The notes under the pieces: generated by a model
What the model was told of the DNA's origin: nothing
Seen by the model: only the letters and a program-made list of their open reading frames with translations
Database searches by the model: none
Assembly (NCBI GenBank): GCA_016708925.1
Contig: JADJET010000010.1
Span: forward strand, 1 to 64,000
Source of the DNA: Gammaproteobacteria bacterium
GTDB lineage: Bacteria; Pseudomonadota; Gammaproteobacteria; Pseudomonadales; Porticoccaceae
DNA length: 64,000 nucleotides
Reading direction: 5' to 3'
Position numbers and translations under genes: made by a program
Shown: piece by piece, positions 57,144-64,000 of the stretch
Position numbering within the stretch: position 1 is the first letter of the stretch
Layout: every line of letters begins with the position of its first letter

Positions 57144-57193
57144 AATTAGACACCTGTGAGGTGCAATGTAAGGCACCTTTGGGGTGTCTAATT
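57144..57193. repeat. 50-bp interrupted palindrome between the two ISL3 elements
   Basis: AATTAGACACC at 57144 and GGTGTCTAATT ending 57193 are exact reverse complements, with inner arms GGTGC/GGCACC and a 7-nt loop AATGTAA. The left IS duplication includes its first bases and the right IS begins 4 bp after its end. Followed (after removing the right IS) by ATAGTTGGGC, the whole could be a degenerate attC whose two ends were hit by insertions. Confidence 0.65.
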
Positions 57194-57197
57194 ATAG

Positions 57198-58499
57198 GGG
57201 TCTTCCCCAATCATGGTGGGTAGATTAGCCCTTGATTCCGTCAGGGTAGAGCTGTAGTCCACCCAGGTGGAAGTAAATCGCGTTGCGGAAACGTTGTTTG
57301 TTGCGAAATCCCCGGGCGCGGACCTTCACGGTTTTGATGCGACTGTTCATGCTCTCCGCGTGACTGTTGTCCACGCCCAGAAGCACGGCGTTGAGAATGC
57401 CCCAGAGATGTTTTTTCAGCGTCTTGGCCGTCTGCTGCATCGGCTTGAGGCGGCTGCGCGCCATCCAGTTGAGCAAGCGCTGCCAGCCTTTATGGGCCCA
57501 GGTGCGGCTCTGGTAGCCCCACAGCCGGGTAGCAAACTCCTTGATCGCCCAGGCCCGGGCAGTCTTCAGCGACGCTTTTCGCAGCGCCGTAAAACCGCGC
57601 TGTTGGTGCCAGTCCATCGTGCTCCGGTTACGCAACCACTGGTATTTGCTGCCTTCAGGCGCGCATCGCCCCTGTCCGAGCAAGCGCCGGTGCTCCTGGC
57701 GGCGTACCTGATCCACCGCCTTCCCCAGATACTGTGCAACATGAAAGCGATCAAAGGCGATCCGGTGATCGGCATCGGCGAGCGCATCCCGGGTCGCGCG
57801 AATGTACGCCGGCCACATGTCCATGCACACGCTCTCGATACCGGACTTCTGCGCCTCCGACAGCAGCTCATAGAACTCTCCCAGACTGTGGGTCTCCCGG
57901 TTCTCCGCCACATGAAGTACCACGCCTTGCTCCTGGTCGGTGACCACGGTGATGTAGTCATGACCCTTGCGGTACGCGGTTTCATCCACGCTCAATTTCC
58001 TCGGCGCCAACCCCGCGCGCCGGGACAGCCCACGCTTCACCGCCCGCTGCAGGATGCCGTCCACGGCGTTCCAGCTCAGCCGCAGACGATCCGCTACCGC
58101 GCTGATCGACGCCACTTTCAGCCAGTTGATCACCAGCGCTTCAAACAGCGCCGTGAAGCCACTGCCCGGTTCCGCCCACGGCACCCGGATCGTGACCACG
58201 CCGTGCTCCGGACACTGCACCCGCGGCACGTCCGCCTCCAGCACGGTCTTTAGCTGGCAGGTGTCCAGATGGCGCCAGCGTCGAACCCGCTTGTCGTAGC
58301 CGGGGCACGGCTTGCCGCACTGACGGCACACCAATTGGCCGCCCCCGTGGGCCACGGCCACTTCCACTTCATCGTCGACCAGCGAGACCTGCACTCCGGT
58401 CACTTTCCACGGCTTCGCGATGCCCAGTATCTGGCTGTATAACTGTGTGTCTCTCATGGGCCGTCAGGCTAATCTACCCACTATGATTGGGGAAGACCC
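57198..58499. mobile_element. ISL3-family insertion sequence, intact (element 2)
   Basis: Terminal inverted repeats of 33 bp with one mismatch begin GGGTCTTCCCCAATCAT on both ends. The flanks show a 7-bp repeat ATTATAG (57191-57197 and 58500-58506), compatible with target duplication. The 1302-bp element carries one complete transposase gene. A deleted relative lies at 42832-43243. Confidence 0.92.
57225..58457 (-). CDS. ISL3-family transposase (element 2)
   Basis: 410 residues, full length. N-terminal zinc finger (VCRQCGKPCPGYDKRVRRWRH, then VQCPEHG, about 42-90), an HTH (SISAVADRLRLSWNAVDGIL) and the DDE catalytic domain with SVDETAYRKGHDYITVV, CMDMWPAYI and HAESMNSRIKTVKVRARGFR. It should be active for movement of element 2 and related copies. 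Confidence 0.95.
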   Translation of the reverse strand: MRDTQLYSQILGIAKPWKVTGVQVSLVDDEVEVAVAHGGGQLVCRQCGKPCPGYDKRVRRWRHLDTCQLKTVLEADVPRVQCPEHGVVTIRVPWAEPGSGFTALFEALVINWLKVASISAVADRLRLSWNAVDGILQRAVKRGLSRRAGLAPRKLSVDETAYRKGHDYITVVTDQEQGVVLHVAENRETHSLGEFYELLSEAQKSGIESVCMDMWPAYIRATRDALADADHRIAFDRFHVAQYLGKAVDQVRRQEHRRLLGQGRCAPEGSKYQWLRNRSTMDWHQQRGFTALRKASLKTARAWAIKEFATRLWGYQSRTWAHKGWQRLLNWMARSRLKPMQQTAKTLKKHLWGILNAVLLGVDNSHAESMNSRIKTVKVRARGFRNKQRFRNAIYFHLGGLQLYPDGIKG

Positions 58500-58505
58500 A
58501 TTATA

Positions 58506-58512
58506 GTTGGGC
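58506..58512 (+). repeat. Cassette junction core (GTTGGGC)
   Basis: GTTGGGC matches the attC 3' core GTTRRRY. It lies directly after the right end of ISL3 element 2 and 100 bp before the next cassette gene. It is the surviving 3' end of an attC that element 2 separated from its palindrome at 57144-57193. Confidence 0.5.
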
Positions 58513-58612
58513 GGCAATGAGGGCGTGGTTGTAACTCCTAATCGTGATCGAGTAAGAACGACAGCGAAGCACACATCAACGCAGCAATGAGTGAAAATAT
58601 TCTTGGTGATCT

Positions 58613-59017
58613 ATGAGGTTAGCAGCAACAGTTGTCGCGATTTTCTTCCTGTCCTATTCGGCACAGGCCGCCGCATGGAGTAAGGCAATCTGGCCATTCA
58701 ACACGCCATACATGGTCGCAAAGCAGATTTGTACGAACGCCGAAGGCTGGGCGAAGAGTGCGGTCCAAAGCCGAGGCTATGGTGGGCAGGCTGAATTGAT
58801 GCGGGAGCTTCGAAATACTCAGGAGCTAGAGATTCGAGATGATCCTAAGTACAAGGAATGGCACGCAATCTACTACGGCGAGATGACGAAGTTCGTTAGG
58901 CTGGTGTGGAAAAACCCTAACGTCACTGAAGACATGGCGGTCGAGATGGTCGCAAGAGACTGCAATTCGCGCATCAATTCAATACAGAAGCGACTAGAAA
59001 ATGCGGATCCTGACTGA
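58613..59017 (+). CDS. Hypothetical secreted protein, cassette gene
   Basis: 134 residues with a signal peptide (MRLAATVVAIFFLSYSAQAA, cleavage near AQA-AA) and no other membrane segment. The mature part has two cysteines (IC in AKQICTNAEG and DC in VARDCNSRIN) that could form a disulphide, and acidic/basic helical text. No family is recognised. It lies between a GTTGGGC core and an attC site that starts 7 bp after its stop, so it is an integron cassette. Confidence 0.65.
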   Translation: MRLAATVVAIFFLSYSAQAAAWSKAIWPFNTPYMVAKQICTNAEGWAKSAVQSRGYGGQAELMRELRNTQELEIRDDPKYKEWHAIYYGEMTKFVRLVWKNPNVTEDMAVEMVARDCNSRINSIQKRLENADPD

Positions 59018-59023
59018 GTTGCC

Positions 59024-59075
59024 GCCCAACAATTCGTTGAAGGCCGACGGCCCTGACGGGCCGCGGCCTTAACTC
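59024..59075 (+). repeat. attC site, left part, interrupted by an IS3 element
   Basis: GCCCAAC core at 59024-59030, then AATTCGTTGAAGGCCGACGG, CCCTGACGGGCCGCGGCCTT and AACTC. The tip CGGCCCTGACGGGCCG folds as a hairpin. The right part resumes at 60332 as CTCAAACGTTAGCC. Joining them while removing one CTC gives a complete 63-bp attC with AACTCAAACGTTAGCC end. Confidence 0.9.
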
Positions 59076-59105
59076 TGATCCTACCCACCAACAACGGACA
59101 CGCCG

Positions 59106-59972
59106 CTAAGCGGCTTGTTGTGCCTCAAACGCTTCCGGGCTGATGTTGCCGTTGGCGCTGTGTCGGCGGGTTCGATTGTAGTCTGTCTCGATGTATTCAA
59201 ACACGGCGTTGCGTACCTGCTGGCGCGTGGTGAAGCGCTCACCGTGGATCGCTTCCACCTTCAATGAGTGGAAGAAGCTCTCGGCACACGCGTTATCGTA
59301 GCAATTCCCCTTCGCGCTCATGCTGCTGAGCAGCTTGCTCGTTTTGATCAGGCGCTGAAAATCACCGGAACAATATTGGCTGCCCCGATCCGAATGGAAG
59401 ATAACACCCTCGGGTGAGCGCCGGCGCCACAGCGCCATCCGCAGGGCGTCGCACACCAGCGCCGCCGTCATGCGCTCCGACATCGACCAGCCCACCACCC
59501 GACGGCTGTACAGGTCAATGACCGTCGCCAGATACAGCCAACCCTCGTCGCTCCACAAATACGTGATGTCGCCAACCCACTTTTGGTTCGGCTGCGTGGC
59601 CGTGAAATCTTGCTGTAGCAAATTCGGGGCAACCGGCAGGTGGTGTTTCGCGTTCGTCGTCGCCTTGAACTTCCTGGCGGCCTTGGCCCGGAAACCCTGC
59701 CGGTTAAGACTCGCGGCCACCGTCTTGCGGTTGGCGGGCGTGCCCGTGTCCACCAGGTCCGCCGCCAGACGTGGCGCCCCGTAACGCCCTTTGCGGGCGA
59801 GAAAGGCCTGCGCCACGCGCTGATCGAGCGCCTGACGGACGCGCGTCCGGGTCGCGGGTTGCTGCTGGCGCCGGCACCAGGCGTAAAACCCGCTGCGCGA
59901 CACGGCAAAGACGCGCGCCATCCGCTTCACCGCAAATTCCGCGCGATGCCAGCTCATAAAGGCGTACTTCAC
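59106..59972 (-). CDS. IS3-family transposase OrfB
   Basis: 288 residues from a GTG at 59972 overlapping the orfA stop (GTGA). The HTH_21 segment (RARYGAPRLAADL-like KGRYGAPRLAADLV) precedes the integrase core with the DDE triad: WVGDITYLWSDEGWLYLATV, FHSDRGSQYCS and ESFFHSLKVEAIHGERF. A -1 frameshift at A6G in orfA would yield the OrfAB fusion transposase that moves the element. Confidence 0.95.
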   Translation of the reverse strand: MKYAFMSWHRAEFAVKRMARVFAVSRSGFYAWCRRQQQPATRTRVRQALDQRVAQAFLARKGRYGAPRLAADLVDTGTPANRKTVAASLNRQGFRAKAARKFKATTNAKHHLPVAPNLLQQDFTATQPNQKWVGDITYLWSDEGWLYLATVIDLYSRRVVGWSMSERMTAALVCDALRMALWRRRSPEGVIFHSDRGSQYCSGDFQRLIKTSKLLSSMSAKGNCYDNACAESFFHSLKVEAIHGERFTTRQQVRNAVFEYIETDYNRTRRHSANGNISPEAFEAQQAA

Positions 59973-60268
59973 TTCTGGTGCTTCGCGAAGTACGCCGCCG
60001 CCTTTTTTAGGATCGCGAGCTCCTCGGTCTGTTCGGCCAGCTGGCGCTTGAGGCGGGCGTTCTCGACCGCCATTTGGTGCTCCGCCTCGCCGCGGTCCTG
60101 CCGCAGGCGCGCCTGCGCCCGCCAGCTGTAGATCTGGGATTCATGTAACCCGAGCTGCTTCGCCGCGTCGGTCACGCCGACCCGATCCGCCAAGCCCAGC
60201 GCCTCCGCCCGGTACTCCGGCGAGTGACGCCGGCGGGTCGTTTTGGTCTGCTGCATTTGCTTTGCCAT
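59969..60268 (-). CDS. IS3-family OrfA (HTH protein)
   Basis: 99 residues: HTH_Tnp_1 domain (RRRHSPEYRAEALGLADRVG, AAKQLGLHESQIYSW) and a leucine zipper-like C-terminus (LKRQLAEQTEELAILKKAAA) as usual for OrfA. The codons for KK lie in the AAAAAAG tract that allows programmed slippage into orfB. It binds the IS ends and regulates transposition. Confidence 0.93.
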   Translation of the reverse strand: MAKQMQQTKTTRRRHSPEYRAEALGLADRVGVTDAAKQLGLHESQIYSWRAQARLRQDRGEAEHQMAVENARLKRQLAEQTEELAILKKAAAYFAKHQK

Positions 60269-60331
60269 GGTCCACCTCTGTCGCGTAGTCTATTCGCTTG
60301 TCAGAGTGTCCGTCGTGGATGGGTAAGATCA

Positions 60332-60345
60332 CTCAAACGTTAGCC
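60332..60345 (+). repeat. attC site, right part after the IS3 element
   Basis: CTCAAACGTTAGCC completes the attC begun at 59024; GTTAGCC is the 3' core. The next gene starts 16 bp later, the usual cassette spacing. Confidence 0.88.
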
Positions 60346-60361
60346 GCCATAGGAATCGAGC

Positions 60362-60851
60362 ATGAGAATTGCAGAGGGAAGATTCGTCCGCATTCGCTAT
60401 GTGCGCGCGGAAGAGCACCAAGTTCTTGTCGCCTGGAGAAAATGAAGAGGCAAAGCGGTTTGTAGGCGGCCCTAATAGGAAAAGTGACGCGTCCATGATG
60501 GATATGCTGAAAAATCCCCTGCCAGAAACCATGTACTGGGCAGTAGCAACTTCAAGCGAAGATATATTCGTTGGCCGTTGTGGCTTACTACCTACCGAAG
60601 AACCAGAGCCCTCGCTTGAAGTTCACTGTGTTCTTGAGCCAGCACATTGGAGAAAGGGGTTTGGCAAAGAGGTTTTCGCTATGCTGGCTCGGGTCGTCAT
60701 AGAGAAGGAAAGGAAAGCAGTGGCGTACGTCCGCGCTGAGAATAAAGCCAGTCAAGTTGTACTGCATTGTGCCGGATATATTCGAGACGGAATATGCCTC
60801 AAAAGTGGGGAACAGTATGGGCATTTTCGTTATGTGTATGCTGGCGGCTAA
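60362..60851 (+). CDS. GNAT-family acetyltransferase, frameshifted, cassette gene
   Basis: From the ATG at 60362 the text MRIAEGRFVRIRYVRAEEHQ, VLVAWRK meets a stop, while EEAKRFVGGPNRK continues in the next frame. One base too many in the AAAA at 60439-60442 explains it (TGG-AGA-AAT-GAA). The remainder shows the acetyl-CoA loop region HWRKGFGKEVFAML and the C-terminal strand AENKASQVVLHCAGYIRDGI. The total of about 162 residues fits a small GNAT. It lies between two attC parts. The substrate is unknown. Confidence 0.82.
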
Positions 60852-60888
60852 CCATTCGTTGCAGGCGCGACGGCCCTGACGGGCCGCG
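60846..60888 (+). repeat. attC site, left part, cut by an IS256-type end
   Basis: GGCTAAC core, CATTCGTTGCAGGCGCGACG and CCCTGACGGGCCGCG form the left arm and tip. The same tip (CGGCCCTGACGGGCCG) occurs in the attC at 59024, showing one attC family. The right arm and 3' core are absent; an IS-like end begins at about 60889. Confidence 0.85.
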
Positions 60889-61020
60889 AGGGTGTAAATA
60901 AATCTGTGTAAGTGGTTATCTATAGCCTGTAGGAGGCGACGATGACTGACCTTACACCAACGCAAAAATCCCTGCTCGCTGAGCTGTTCAAGGGCTTCAG
61001 GGGCAACGCCAGGCATCAGA
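60889..61020 (+). mobile_element. IS256-family remnant (left end and transposase start)
   Basis: AGGGTGTAAATAAATCTGTG resembles an IS256-family terminal repeat. About 50 bp later, GGAGGCGACG precedes ATG at 60941 with MTDLTPTQKSLLAELFKGFR, a transposase start that stops being family-like after GNA. Only the first 130 bp remain. Confidence 0.7.
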
Positions 61021-61396
61021 GGGGTCTACCATCGAATTTGCAGGGTGACGGGCTCCCTTGAAGCCAGTTAGGATTGTCCTTGGCGGGGGTGTGGCTCATG
61101 GGGTCGGTGGCCGGGTTTTCCCGCGGGCTGGGGTCACGCGGGCTGGGGTCAGGTCTCTTATGGTAGCATACGTTTACGCCAACGCGGGTAAACATGAACG
61201 GCATGTGGACTTTTTTGATCGGTCAATGAAGCGATAGAATGCCTACATGCCACCCATTCTTCTAATGAACTGTACCCGCGCAAGATTGTATTTTTTGCCG
61301 ACGAAAAATTGCGTCAGTGCATCAGGCGTTCAGCTACACACCGAATTTTCCGACCGCGCATAAATGCGTTTATCGCCCGTATCAGGAGGTACCGCG
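61021..61396. other. Intergenic region upstream of the methyltransferase
   Basis: About 375 bp of non-coding sequence. Near 61120-61170 repeated GGGCTGGGGTCA units and GGTAGCATACGTTTACGCC resemble the upstream region of REP-type transposases, so it may be debris from another element. CAGGAGGT at 61384 is the strong ribosome-binding site for the methyltransferase. A promoter is not clear. Confidence 0.45.
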
Positions 61397-62866
61397 TTGT
61401 GCTCAGCTCTTGAGGAAGTCCGATTGCGGGTATCAAAGTCCACCGAGGCGACCAAGAAATCGCACCTGGGTCAGTTTCTTACGGCCGGACGAACCGCCGC
61501 GTTCATGGCGGGGCTTTTTCCGCCGGCGAGCGGCAACTGCCGGCTGCTGGATGCCGGCGCCGGCATTGGCTCTCTGGCGGGCGCTTTTCTGGAACGCTGC
61601 GTTTCGGAAGCGTTGCCCTGCAATGACATCCAGGTGACGGCCTTCGAGCTGGACGACAGCCTCCATACCGATCTGAAACTCGGCCTGCTCGGCTACGCGG
61701 ACCGGTTGCCGCTGCATTTCGAGATCATCGGCGGCGACTTCATCGAAGCCGCGGTCAACCGGGTGCAGTTCGGGCCGGCGCGCTTTACCCACGCCATCCT
61801 CAACCCGCCGTACAAGAAAATCGGCAGCGCTTCCCGTCACCGTCTGCTGCTGCGTCAAGTCGGCATCGAGACGGTCAACCTGTACTCGGCATTTGTCGCG
61901 CTGGCGGTGCTGTTGATGGCGCCGGGCGGCCAGATCGTGGCGATCATTCCGCGCAGCTTCTGCAACGGCCCCTACTACCGCCCGTTCCGCGACCTTCTGT
62001 TGGAGCGCACCGCCATCCGCCACCTGCACCTGTTCGAGTCGCGCAACAAAACCTTCAGGGACGACGATGTGCTGCAGGAGAACATCATCATCCGGTTGGA
62101 GTGCGGCGGGCGGCAGGGGCCGGTGACCATTTCCACCTCCACCGACGACAGCTTCGCCGACCTTGCCAGCCACGAGCACCCGTTCGAGGACATCCTGTTC
62201 CCGGACGATCCGCAGCGCTTTATCCATGTGCCCACGTCGCCCGGGAAAAACGCCTGCGAGCTATCGCCGGCCGTTCGCCATTCGCTGGCGGCTCTGAACA
62301 TCCAGGTATCGACCGGGCCGGTGGTCGATTTCCGGCTGCGGGAACATCTGCGCGATCTGCCCGAGGACGGCACCGTACCCCTGCTCTACCCCGGTCATTT
62401 TGCCGCCAGTGGCCTGACCTGGCCGCTGGCGGGCGCCAGGAAGCCCAATGCCATCCAGCGCAGCGAGGCCACCGAAAAGTGGCTTTATCCCCGGGGTTTC
62501 TACTGCGTGGTGCGGCGCTTTTCCTCGAAGGAGGAACGGCGCCGGGTGGTGGCGGGCGTGGTTGATCCCGGACTGTTGGCCGATGCGCCCATGCTCGGGT
62601 TCGAGAATCATCTGAACCTGTTCCACGCGCACCGGCACGGCTTGCCCGAGGCGCTGGCCCGTGGCTTGGCCGTGTTCCTCAACACCACTGCGGTGGATGA
62701 ACAGTTCCGGCGTTTCAGCGGCCACACCCAGGTCAATGCAACCGACCTCAAGCGGATGACCTACCCGAGCCGCGAAAACCTGACCAGACTGGGGCAATGG
62801 GCCATGCAACAGGGTCAACTGACCCAGGCGATGATCGATGCTCAATTTGGAACCCTGACCGCGTGA
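61397..62866 (+). CDS. N6-adenine DNA methyltransferase, Eco57I/gamma type
   Basis: 489 residues from TTG at 61397, chosen because AGGAGGT lies 7-8 nt upstream; an ATG 33 bp earlier lacks a site. SAM-binding LLDAGAGIGSLAGAFL (motif I), the acidic ELDDS and catalytic ILNPPYKKI (NPPY, motif IV) are clear. The C-terminal half is the target recognition domain. It methylates adenine in a specific site, probably partnered originally by the nuclease encoded directly downstream. Only a fragment of the nuclease remains, so this looks like an orphan methyltransferase. Confidence 0.9.
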   Translation: MCSALEEVRLRVSKSTEATKKSHLGQFLTAGRTAAFMAGLFPPASGNCRLLDAGAGIGSLAGAFLERCVSEALPCNDIQVTAFELDDSLHTDLKLGLLGYADRLPLHFEIIGGDFIEAAVNRVQFGPARFTHAILNPPYKKIGSASRHRLLLRQVGIETVNLYSAFVALAVLLMAPGGQIVAIIPRSFCNGPYYRPFRDLLLERTAIRHLHLFESRNKTFRDDDVLQENIIIRLECGGRQGPVTISTSTDDSFADLASHEHPFEDILFPDDPQRFIHVPTSPGKNACELSPAVRHSLAALNIQVSTGPVVDFRLREHLRDLPEDGTVPLLYPGHFAASGLTWPLAGARKPNAIQRSEATEKWLYPRGFYCVVRRFSSKEERRRVVAGVVDPGLLADAPMLGFENHLNLFHAHRHGLPEALARGLAVFLNTTAVDEQFRRFSGHTQVNATDLKRMTYPSRENLTRLGQWAMQQGQLTQAMIDAQFGTLTA

Positions 62867-63004
62867 ACACCAGCAAGAAGAATCGGCACCTCAAGGCCGC
62901 GCATCAAATCCTGATTGCCCTTGGTCTCCCCCGGGCGCAACAGAACGAGCGTTCGGCCCTTTGCCTGCTGGCCCTGCTCAATCTGACGCCGGGCAAACCG
63001 CCTG
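62863..63004 (+). pseudogene. BsuBI/PstI-type restriction endonuclease, N-terminal fragment
   Basis: A GTG at 62863 overlaps the methyltransferase stop (GTGA). HLKAAHQILIALGLPRAQQN, ERSALCLLALLNLTPGKP is the N-terminal domain of BsuBI/PstI-like type II nucleases. After about 46 codons the sequence stops being family-like and runs open to 63225 across the higB gene. The catalytic C-terminal domain is absent. A deletion joined it to the toxin-antitoxin region. Confidence 0.75.
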
Positions 63005-63049
63005 TCCGGCGACGCTGCCATTTAATCACGCCGCGCGTTATTATGAGCC

Positions 63050-63328
63050 ATGATCCGATCCTTTCGCTGCCCGGACACCGAAGCGTTGGCACGCGGCAAC
63101 AGCGTCAGGCGGTTCACCCATATCGCCGCCGTGGCCAGGCGCAAACTCCGCCAGCTCGAAATCGCGGCGCAGCTCGCGGACTTGAGGGTCCCACCAGGGA
63201 ATCGCCTGGAAGCGCTGAAGGGTGATCGGGCCGGCCAGTACAGCGTACGCATCAACGATCAATGGCGGGTCTGCTTTCGCTGGATCGACTCCGGCGCGGA
63301 GGAGGTCGAGATCATTGATTACCACTGA
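63050..63328 (+). CDS. higB: HigB-type toxin
   Basis: 92 residues. RSFRCPDTEALARGNSVRRF is the HigB start, RKLRQLEIAAQLADLRVPPG NRLEAL the middle, and YSVRINDQWRVCFRW with IIDYH the end. It is a ribosome-dependent mRNA interferase of the RelE fold, neutralised by HigA. It precedes higA by 10 bp. Confidence 0.93.
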   Translation: MIRSFRCPDTEALARGNSVRRFTHIAAVARRKLRQLEIAAQLADLRVPPGNRLEALKGDRAGQYSVRINDQWRVCFRWIDSGAEEVEIIDYH

Positions 63329-63338
63329 GGCAGTGACC

Positions 63339-63677
63339 ATGAGCAAATGGCCCCCTGTTACTCCCGGCGAACTCCTGCTGGAGGAGTTTCTAACGCCGAT
63401 GGGTATCAGCCAGTACCGCTTGGCCAAGGAAATCGAGGTGCCGGCGCAGCGCATCAGCGAAATCGTTGCCGGCAGGCGCTCGATCACCGCCGATACCGAT
63501 CTCCGCCTCTGCCGCTTCTTTGGCCTGTCCAATGGCTACTGGCTGCGCGCGCAGACCACGCACGACACCGAGGTGGCCGAGCGGGAGCTTGCGCCTTTGC
63601 TGAAGCGCATCAAGCCCTGGGCGGCCAATGGCGCCGGAACCAAGGGCGCCGCGGATCGTGCCACCCGGAGCCGCTGA
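63339..63677 (+). CDS. higA: HigA-type antitoxin
   Basis: 112 residues from the ATG at 63339. PPVTPGELLLEEFLTPMGIS is the HigA N-terminus, RLAKEIEVPAQRISEIVAGR the HTH and DTDLRLCRFFGLSNGYWL the dimerisation helix. It neutralises HigB and represses the operon. The next 137 bp contain nothing I can identify. Confidence 0.94.
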   Translation: MSKWPPVTPGELLLEEFLTPMGISQYRLAKEIEVPAQRISEIVAGRRSITADTDLRLCRFFGLSNGYWLRAQTTHDTEVAERELAPLLKRIKPWAANGAGTKGAADRATRSR

Positions 63678-63814
63678 GCGAAAATGGTCTGCATTTCAAG
63701 CGTGGACCACGCTGCACCCGCTGCTACCGCAAGGCGGCCTTCCCCAACCACAACGCACCACTGCGGCAAACCAGCGGCTGATGCTTGGCTTTGCGCGCCA
63801 CGACAGTAATTGCG

Positions 63815-63840
63815 CAAAGTTAGCGTATTTGCTAACTTTG
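63815..63840 (+). promoter_or_regulatory. Perfect inverted-repeat operator of the last toxin-antitoxin operon
   Basis: CAAAGTTAGC (63815-63824) and GCTAACTTTG (63831-63840) are exact reverse complements separated by GTATTT. They end 4 bp before the next start codon, as expected for an autoregulatory antitoxin operator. An AT-rich -10-like TATTTG lies in the spacer. Confidence 0.75.
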
Positions 63841-63844
63841 ACCA

Positions 63845-64000
63845 ATGACGTACAAGGTCGAGTACTACAGCGCCAAGGTACTGGCTGAAATCGAAGCCTG
63901 GCCGGTAGATATCCTCGCGGACTACGCCCACTTGATCGAGCTGCTCATGGAGCACGGTCCCAATCTGCGCATGCCCCACTCCAGGGCAATGGGCGAGGGC
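63845..64000 (+). CDS. RelE/HigB-like (Gp49 type) toxin, 3' end outside window
   Basis: 52 codons are visible: MTYKVEYYSAKVLAEIEAWP, VDILADYAHLIELLMEHGPN and LRMPHSRAMGEG. This is the phage Gp49-like RelE/HigB branch, in which an XRE antitoxin gene normally follows. The gene runs out of the window. Confidence 0.85.
   Translation, partial: MTYKVEYYSAKVLAEIEAWPVDILADYAHLIELLMEHGPNLRMPHSRAMGEG

Larger units (their letters stand above)
59076..60331. mobile_element. IS3-family insertion sequence inside an attC site
   Basis: 1256 bp with 26-bp terminal inverted repeats matching at 21 positions, beginning TGATC(C/T)TACCCA at both ends. CTC is duplicated on each side (59073-59075 and 60332-60334), a 3-bp target duplication as in IS3. 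Two overlapping genes orfA and orfB lie on the minus strand with an A6G slippery tract (minus strand, 60008-60002). Confidence 0.94.

Overview
The window is a high-GC chromosomal segment from a gammaproteobacterium. The strongest evidence is gene order: tRNA-Val, thrS, infC, rpmI, rplT, pheS, pheT, ihfA, merR, tRNA-Pro and gacA/uvrY, uvrC, pgsA are arranged as in Pseudomonas and its relatives. A 205-residue ThrH, a NrdA with two ATP cones and a comEC-exbBD-msbA-lpxK-kdsB-murB block (Gram-negative envelope) agree with this. The genus cannot be named from sequence alone. Genes for a Baeyer-Villiger monooxygenase, an SDR, MaoC-type hydratases and a D-aminoacylase-like amidohydrolase suggest a catabolically flexible environmental organism.

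Layout. 0-7.6 kb: SOS mutagenesis genes imuB (cut by the window edge) and dnaE2, separated by two palindromic MITE-like elements, then a D-aminoacylase-like gene and a host-attachment family gene. 7.7-18.8 kb (minus strand): tRNA-Pro, merR, ihfA, pheT, pheS, an attenuator-like terminator, rplT, rpmI, infC (AUC start), thrS (2-nt frameshift), tRNA-Val, pgsA, uvrC, gacA-like regulator. 18.8-28.1 kb (minus): alkB, murB, low-MW phosphatase, kdsB, lpxK, msbA, exbD, exbB, comEC, mostly overlapping or closely spaced. 28.2-31.5 kb: flavodoxin-like, patatin, SDR and a hotdog-like protein.

31.8-36.6 kb is accessory: an integron-type cassette array without an integrase (attC-like sites, two unknown genes, an EVE-like gene, a decayed hicAB), a RelE/XRE toxin-antitoxin pair, and fused remnants of rimI and putA. 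36.6-44.4 kb holds a BVMO, IS debris, tag, a PAS-GGDEF-EAL protein with a degenerate EAL domain, and a MaoC/acyl-CoA dehydrogenase cluster broken by an ISL3 fragment. 44.4-55.6 kb returns to core genes: rraA, pabB, thrH, TauE-type exporter, argD, argF, nrdA, nrdB.

55.6-64 kb is the most dynamic part. A second cassette array lies on the plus strand. Two ISL3 elements landed on either arm of a palindrome, an IS3 element sits exactly inside an attC site with a 3-bp duplication, and an IS256-type remnant cuts another attC. Beyond it lie an Eco57I-type adenine methyltransferase with a truncated BsuBI/PstI-like nuclease and a string of HigBA-type toxin-antitoxin genes.

The central observation is that this is a sedentary, integrase-less cassette locus (CALIN-like) in two blocks with opposite orientation, heavily remodelled by insertion sequences. 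Several single-base frameshifts, two of them in genes expected to be essential (thrS, nrdB), mean that sequencing or assembly error must be considered before calling recent gene decay.
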